A DNA stretch of 64,000 bases from Paralvinella palmiformis (lineage: Eukaryota; Annelida; Polychaeta; Terebellida; Alvinellidae), in the NCBI GenBank assembly GCA_025642065.1, contig JAODUP010000443.1, forward strand, positions 613,501-677,500, read 5' to 3'. Below, piece by piece: positions 36,089 through 64,000 of the stretch. The notes under the pieces were generated by a model, which saw only the letters and a program-made list of their open reading frames with translations, was not told the origin of the DNA and ran no database searches. The translations under genes and the position numbers were made by a program. Within the stretch, counting starts at the first letter, position 1. Every line of letters begins with the position of its first letter.

Positions 36089-39000
36089 TGTTTTGTATGA
36101 TATTAGCATCCATAATATTTTGATGTGATACTGTAGAATAACCGATATGCCAAAGCCATATCAGTAAACCACCCACCCTCCAAATGTGAGTGTAACCTTA
36201 ATTAAGAAAGTTATTGTTCGTTGTCCGTTTGGTTATTAAACCTAATTAAGATTGTCTGTTTGGTAATTAAGATTATCCTCACCTGTCTCATTGAACAACT
36301 GCCGCCTCCAACTTTTTTACTTCGCGTTTGCTAATAATGAATGAAAACCCGGGTTATATTGGCCAATAAACGCAGGCAGAGATGCAAATCGTCATCGCTG
36401 TATTTATCAATCGAGTACGTCAGCTGAGCCACAACAAAACCGGGACAACTTGACAACAAATTAATACTACTCTTGATCACAATTTGGTTTGTATAATTAA
36501 TTAACAGAACGCGAGTTTGGAGGTTGATGTATCCTTTCCAACTTAAATGGTAATTGTTTTCATATGATCAGTCGACACACCCAGTTCCGGCACTTCGTTT
36601 TAAGGGCGCTAACGGGGTGGCCTCGTTCTAACTTAAACTATTAATTTTGCTTACATATGATCAAAATATTTGAAATATAAATAACAAAAGACATATTAAT
36701 GTATCTAAATATACAGTGTATAGAATCGCCAGATCATATATACTACAGCGCGGAGACTTCAAATAAGTAATGCAACACATTCGGTCATCACAGAGCGCAT
36801 ATTTCGTAGCCAGGAAATGCCATGTTCTTATTCGTTGACTGGATATTGCTCTCGTTTTGACTGTAGGCTATCCCACAGTAACTCCCCTCTCTTTATAAAT
36901 CATAGAACCCGTTGCAAATTTGATTTAGGATTCATTTGTTAATGTTGAGCACATGAATGTCATCAACCATGACGAACCTTTCAAACGAAGGCGCCCATTG
37001 TTTCTAGGGCGCCCTAACGATCGATGTCTGTTCCTTACTTATATATTGACGACTAAAACGAACATTTTTTGTTCGTTATGTTGCGTTATTTAGGTCACCG
37101 CCAAGTGGTGCAATAGCACGGAAGCTGTAGCTAAGGTGATGACGGTTAAAGTACTTTTCAGATAGTCGCTAACACTTTTTGTCACAGGACGCTAGTATTT
37201 TCATTTAGTGATACTACTGAAACGTGAATCAAATCACAGCCTATTAATTAACTAGCACCAATGCAATAAGGGTGTCTAGAAGTTATAACAAGTACAGCCG
37301 AATAAATTCTGTAACTTGATAGAGTTATTTATGGAGAGCGGATTTTGAAATTCCTTTAGTGAGTATTCAAGCCATTTAACAGTTTCATTTCCTAGGGCGC
37401 CAAGATGAAGGGGCTGTCGATAAATCACACACAACAGATCCCGTCATACTGATAGCTGCTTGTGTACAGTTTGGTTAAGCTTAATTTATGTCTCTATTTT
37501 AAAATTGTATTCGCTTTCATAGTCCTAATCGAACTAAGCCAATTTACAAACTAACATCCAAGGATAGTAATCGTTTATACTCTGATACTAGATACGCGCA
37601 ACCCGCGACCAAATCGCATCAATTCTTCCTGGAAGTTCATAACCCAGTTCAATTGTTGGATTCCAGCAAAACCTATTCCAATTTTAACCAAAACTCACCA
37701 CACAGCCATCGATTTCCCCCCATATATGGCCAAAACAAAGGTATTTTACGCGCGGGCTTATCAATCTCAACAACTGCAAACACAAACAGAATACTTAATC
37801 CTATTTTCCGTTGTTCTACATGTAACTTAGTCATTATACTGGAAAATATCATGTTTGTAATTATTTTTCTTGTTTTTAAATGTAAAGTTGCTTCCCAATA
37901 TATACAAAAGTTTTCTCTGTATTTTCGCCACTTTGTGGAGACATAAATAAAATAAATAAATAAATATTAAAATAAAAGTAGACCTATAATATAAATTCTT
38001 ACGAGCTTAACAAACATTGAATCAGCTGTACACACGTGTCGTCGCAAAAAAATGCAAAGCAACAAAGCATCAATAACTTTTTGTCATGGTTGTGAATTTG
38101 TATCACGTGTATATCATTGTAATTATCATGATATATTGATAACTGTTACATGAATAAATACATCTGATATCGACGCACAATGGATTTTTACTATGCTAAC
38201 ACCTTATCTGATACAATAGATGCTTAAATTAAAAATATTTGAGGTAAATAAACCAACTTAATTGAATATTATAATATGTAAGTGAATCTAAACACAATTT
38301 TGATGACACAATCATAAATATAAGGACAACAACAGGCATTTAAATGTTATGGCGGAATACCCCCCGCCCCTATTTTGGCGAATTATTTCCCCATCCACCC
38401 CCCCCATATAATGCCACCCCTTTATAATGCCAACTTTGATCAAATCCCCAAGTTGGCATTATATCGAGGGAGCACTGTATACGGAATAATGTGATATGGG
38501 GAAAAATGACAACTTTGAAGTCTTCGTGATTATTATAGGATTGTTATAGGGTATTTCAGAGGGTAAAATGTCCAACATATATTCTTTTGAAAAGGAAATA
38601 ATTCTCGATTTTCAACCCATATTTTACTTTATCTTTCAGGAATATAATTAAACATTTACCGATAGCATTTGGCAATTAGGATTATCTGGTTTCGTTCCTC
38701 TGTCCTGTCTTGACTACATAGATTACAGGTTAATTACAGAAAGACATTTATCCGTCAAAACGATCCCCTTGGTTCCGGCTACTGGCATCGTTTCAGACAT
38801 CCCGAATTGTTTCAATAATCTTTCTTTACTCCATTCTGTTTTAGGATGCACAATATTTCGCAATGCTATCAAGATCAAGATGGTGATGATGAGCATTGTT
38901 TCGGGCCGTTTTAGGTTATTTCCTGTTAAAAGTTGTTTATTCACTAGATCGAGAACAGTCACTGTGTCTGTATAAACATTGATTTTCCGTCAGGTTCGGA

Positions 39001-40085
39001 GTAGACAGATCGTTATCCGGAATGCGATGTCCATCAAGGTCACGTGCCAGAAGACAACCAGCTTAATTATTTAACACCCTCAACAATGAGACATCATCCA
39101 GAGTATTCTCACCTGGGCAGGCTGCCACTGTTTTGGCTACGTACTAATCAAAGCTGTGACTGGTACCTCTTTAAACCTGTACAGGCTGCGGATAGTCTGG
39201 CCAGACGTAAAACACTATTTGAAAAGAGAGAGGCAAAATATGTGAGCAACAAGATACCTGATTCTATTTGTTCAGATAACTATGGCCTATCATTTACCAA
39301 AATATAGTTAAGTGCTAACAAAATGAAGCGTATTAACGTGCTTAGCGATTGGTGAATCAGCCAATTTCCATTTAAAATAAGACGCCTAATTTGAAATTAT
39401 GGTTTACCTGCGACTACTGTATGATTCCAAGGCACTGCAGGGTTTGTGGATTTCTAATGCAATCTAGTTATTTCCTTTGCTCTTGATTGAACTATTGACC
39501 AAGTAAAACTAAAAGAATACTGTTTTCTGTGTCATTAACGAGTCACAAGTTTGGTGTAATGTCTAAATCTAACACAACGTTCACTAACAGAAGAAGAGCG
39601 TATTCTTGACATAAGCATAGATTATGTTGACATTCCCGAAATTACAGAGAACAGACCTAATCTACAGTCAGTCACTGAGCCATTCGTTCTATATATCCTT
39701 TTGTGGATATCGATAGCCTGAACTGAATATATGCAATGGTAGGCTAAACTATTTATATATTCTTGGTCATGTTGTGCCTTTCATGATTATTAGCGCATAA
39801 CGCCAATTAAAGGCATAGGGTTTTTAATTGGTGTGAGTTGCATGCGCCTGGGACGTTCGATTGGAAGTCCCGTGTTCTACCTAACTTATATAAAGTCACC
39901 GATTACTATAAAAATCCTATATAATTTGTTTTCTTTTTTTCAGGGGTTCATCCGGGTATCAAGTGACTGGAGTGTAGACAAAACACGAGACAAACACCAA
40001 TCACTCGAGACATTTTCTACTGCTTGTATGCTAGTGTAGATGCTTTTCTGTGTTCGAATGTGCGTGCATGCAATAATAGAAAATG

Positions 40086-40145
<60 letters not shown>

Positions 40146-40205
40146 ATTTATTTTCTACATTGATCGATCTCATTGTGTATTTTCGTTTTATTTCACTCTT
40201 TATAG

Positions 40206-62656
<22,451 letters not shown>

Positions 62657-62757
62657 CAAGTCGCTAACAGAAGTCATCAGAGTACAACTAATTATATATA
62701 CAGTTACTTCGCGTATATTAGTATGCACAGTAGTAATGGCATTAAATCATTAGATGT

Positions 62758-62795
<38 letters not shown>

Positions 62796-62859
62796 TTTAT
62801 AAATAATTTTGCGCTATTTATAATCTTTATGACGCACTAAATTTGTAATTTTCCATGTC

Positions 62860-62865
62860 AATAAA
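62860..62865 (+). promoter_or_regulatory. polyadenylation signal of the polycystin-1-like gene
   Basis: AATAAA about 200 bp after the last stop codon, followed by a GT-rich stretch (cttgtttgttgacgctgg). It gives a short 3' UTR containing a (TTA)n run at about 62,760-62,793. Confidence 0.6.
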
Positions 62866-62983
62866 AACACCGCTTAATACATTCTCTTGTTTGTTGACGC
62901 TGGTCATACTTGGGATTGATGGCCGAGGGGCCACTTCGTAGAAAAACATCTCACAGACACGGATGTGAGTCGAGGAGGAGGGG

Positions 62984-63152
62984 GGCGGGGCCTCCGTGGT
63001 CTAGTTGGTAGCATGTTGGACTACAGATCACTACCGCCCGAGCTCGAATCTCGGCGTGGACATATCTGTCGCTTCATTACCTTTGGAGATCGCTCGACCC
63101 ATTTAGCTTACCATGTGCACAAGAGTGGCAGTAAAACATCAATCATCATCAG
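62984..63152 (+). mobile_element. tRNA-derived SINE, family A (internal deletion)
   Basis: tRNA-like head with B box gctcgaatctc, then a body lacking the 'gaagggtgtttcatctttga' part, ending in accatgtgcac and (ATC)n. Confidence 0.85.
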
Positions 63153-63154
63153 GC

Positions 63155-63230
63155 GACAGTCGGATTAGAACCCACGATCTGGTGGTTTATAGTGCAGCGA
63201 TCTAACCACTCCAAGAGAGACGTGGACCCA
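63155..63230 (-). mobile_element. tRNA-like SINE head
   Basis: On the minus strand, tggagtggttagatcgctgc (A-box-like) and gtgggttctaatccg (B-box-like) lie at tRNA spacing. A full cloverleaf does not close well, so a SINE or tRNA relic is more likely than a functional tRNA. It abuts the tail of the family-A SINE. Confidence 0.45.
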
Positions 63231-63636
63231 GAGTATACAATTTACGTTCTTTTAAGAAGAATGTAGTTAGCTAGTATTCAATACATTTAACCTAACAGTT
63301 TATTATAAGTTATGTAACGCAAGTGAATGTTTTTATATTATCCCCTCTCATAACATACATATAGAGAATAGTATTCTATCTGTAATGTTACGTATATTAT
63401 TTGTTCATAAGATAGTATGTGAACAGCTGAATGGCGAGAACGAGTTTACAACATTCGTGTAATTATCCGATTTGTTTAAGATAGCCATAATTTGGACTTG
63501 AGTATTAACAATTAAGCCGTTAATATTTCATATTTCATAACCTACACTGTAGCTAGTAAGCTGTGGTGTTTTGGTGAGAAAATGATAATATTAAACTCAC
63601 CATCTACAGTTTAATACGTTTATCACTCATTATTCG

Positions 63637-63705
63637 TGGCACAGTCGGCCCAATTAGCCTACCACGTGCACAAAAGTGGCCGTAAAACATCAATCATTAT
63701 CTTAG
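63637..63705 (+). mobile_element. family-A SINE 3' fragment
   Basis: Only the final cggcccaattagcctaccac and the cgtaaaacatcaatcatt tail remain. The rest of 63,230-64,000 shows nothing recognisable. Confidence 0.7.
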
Positions 63706-64000
63706 GTGCATAAAGAGACCGCTGTTACATCACAAATAGACATAGCCTCTCTATAATGATAAGAACGGACTAAAGAACAGCACACAAAGAGATAGAATAT
63801 AATATATAATTGATAAACGGCTTTAAAGCGGAGATTTACAGGCGTAGATAAGAAACAACGATAATGGTATCTACTTTATCTTTCCTTAAAACCTCACGAT
63901 ATCAGAAGAAAATCCTACGGGTTATTAATTATGTAGCGTTTAGGATAACAATTCGTTTATTTAAAACAAACCGACGCATTCGTAACTATTCACTTACAAG

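Larger units (their letters stand above)
33206..40205. other. intergenic region / possible 5' region of the polycystin-1-like gene
   Basis: 7 kb with two family-A SINEs, a minus-strand IQPYQFE-type fragment (34571-34714), a retroelement-like fragment (34982-35293), and (TA)n arrays at 36038-36083 and 40087-40142. A stretch at about 33,300-33,650 is unusually rich in CpG. The missing first exons of the polycystin-1-like gene may be here, but I could not identify any. Confidence 0.5.

Noticed and set aside
39944..40036. Candidate exon before 40206 (after a pyrimidine tract and cag)
   Set aside because: Its only donor in suitable phase makes a TAA when joined to the exon at 40206, and other frames stop early.
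63155..63230. Functional tRNA gene
   Set aside because: A- and B-box-like sequences are present, but acceptor and T stems pair poorly and it adjoins SINE sequence.

Overview
This is a eukaryotic, metazoan window: AT-rich, intron-rich, and full of tRNA-derived SINEs, LINE tails, MITEs and simple repeats. The protein content and the repeat style suggest a lophotrochozoan, most likely a mollusc. That placement is inference; no species-diagnostic sequence is present.

Two multi-exon protein genes, both on the + strand, account for essentially all convincing coding sequence. The first (8.8-28.7 kb) is a complete SLC12A8-type cation-chloride-cotransporter-family gene: 13 coding exons with continuous splice phase, predicting 710 residues. 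The second (40.2-62.7 kb) is a polycystin-1-like gene missing its 5' end: 29 exons, about 3,083 residues. Its order is PKD/Ig-like repeats, REJ region, GAIN/GPS, first membrane helix, PLAT, a bundle of membrane helices, the extracellular polycystin domain, a channel-like S1-S6 unit and a coiled-coil tail. The two genes have no evident functional link; they are simply neighbours.

Layout: 1-8.7 kb is non-coding, with a 1.6 kb minisatellite (about 2.95-4.60 kb), a SINE and a hAT-type MITE. 8.8-28.7 kb is the SLC12A8 gene; its introns carry at least five SINEs, another hAT-type MITE and a CR1/L2-like LINE fragment. 28.7-33 kb is probable 3' UTR and flank, with two more copies of the GGAATTG-rich MITE. 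33-40 kb is intergenic or 5' region of the polycystin gene, with SINEs, a minus-strand IQPYQFE-type fragment and a retroelement-like fragment. 40-62.7 kb is the polycystin-1-like gene, with LINE tails and very long simple repeats in its introns. 62.7-64 kb is 3' flank with SINE pieces.

The main observations are: a triplicated intron/exon boundary in SLC12A8 in which the two extra splice acceptors are always followed by an in-frame stop; a very recent 858-bp internal tandem duplication in the giant polycystin exon, with a conversion-like mosaic; a GPS motif lacking the usual cleavage tripeptide; a lysine where the PKD2 channel filter has aspartate; an in-frame alternative acceptor that would insert 30 residues between pore and S6; and several MITE and SINE insertions with intact target-site duplications. 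I found no convincing undescribed multi-gene system. Exon boundaries were assigned by reading GT/AG sites, phase continuity and remembered family similarity, not by alignment or transcript data.
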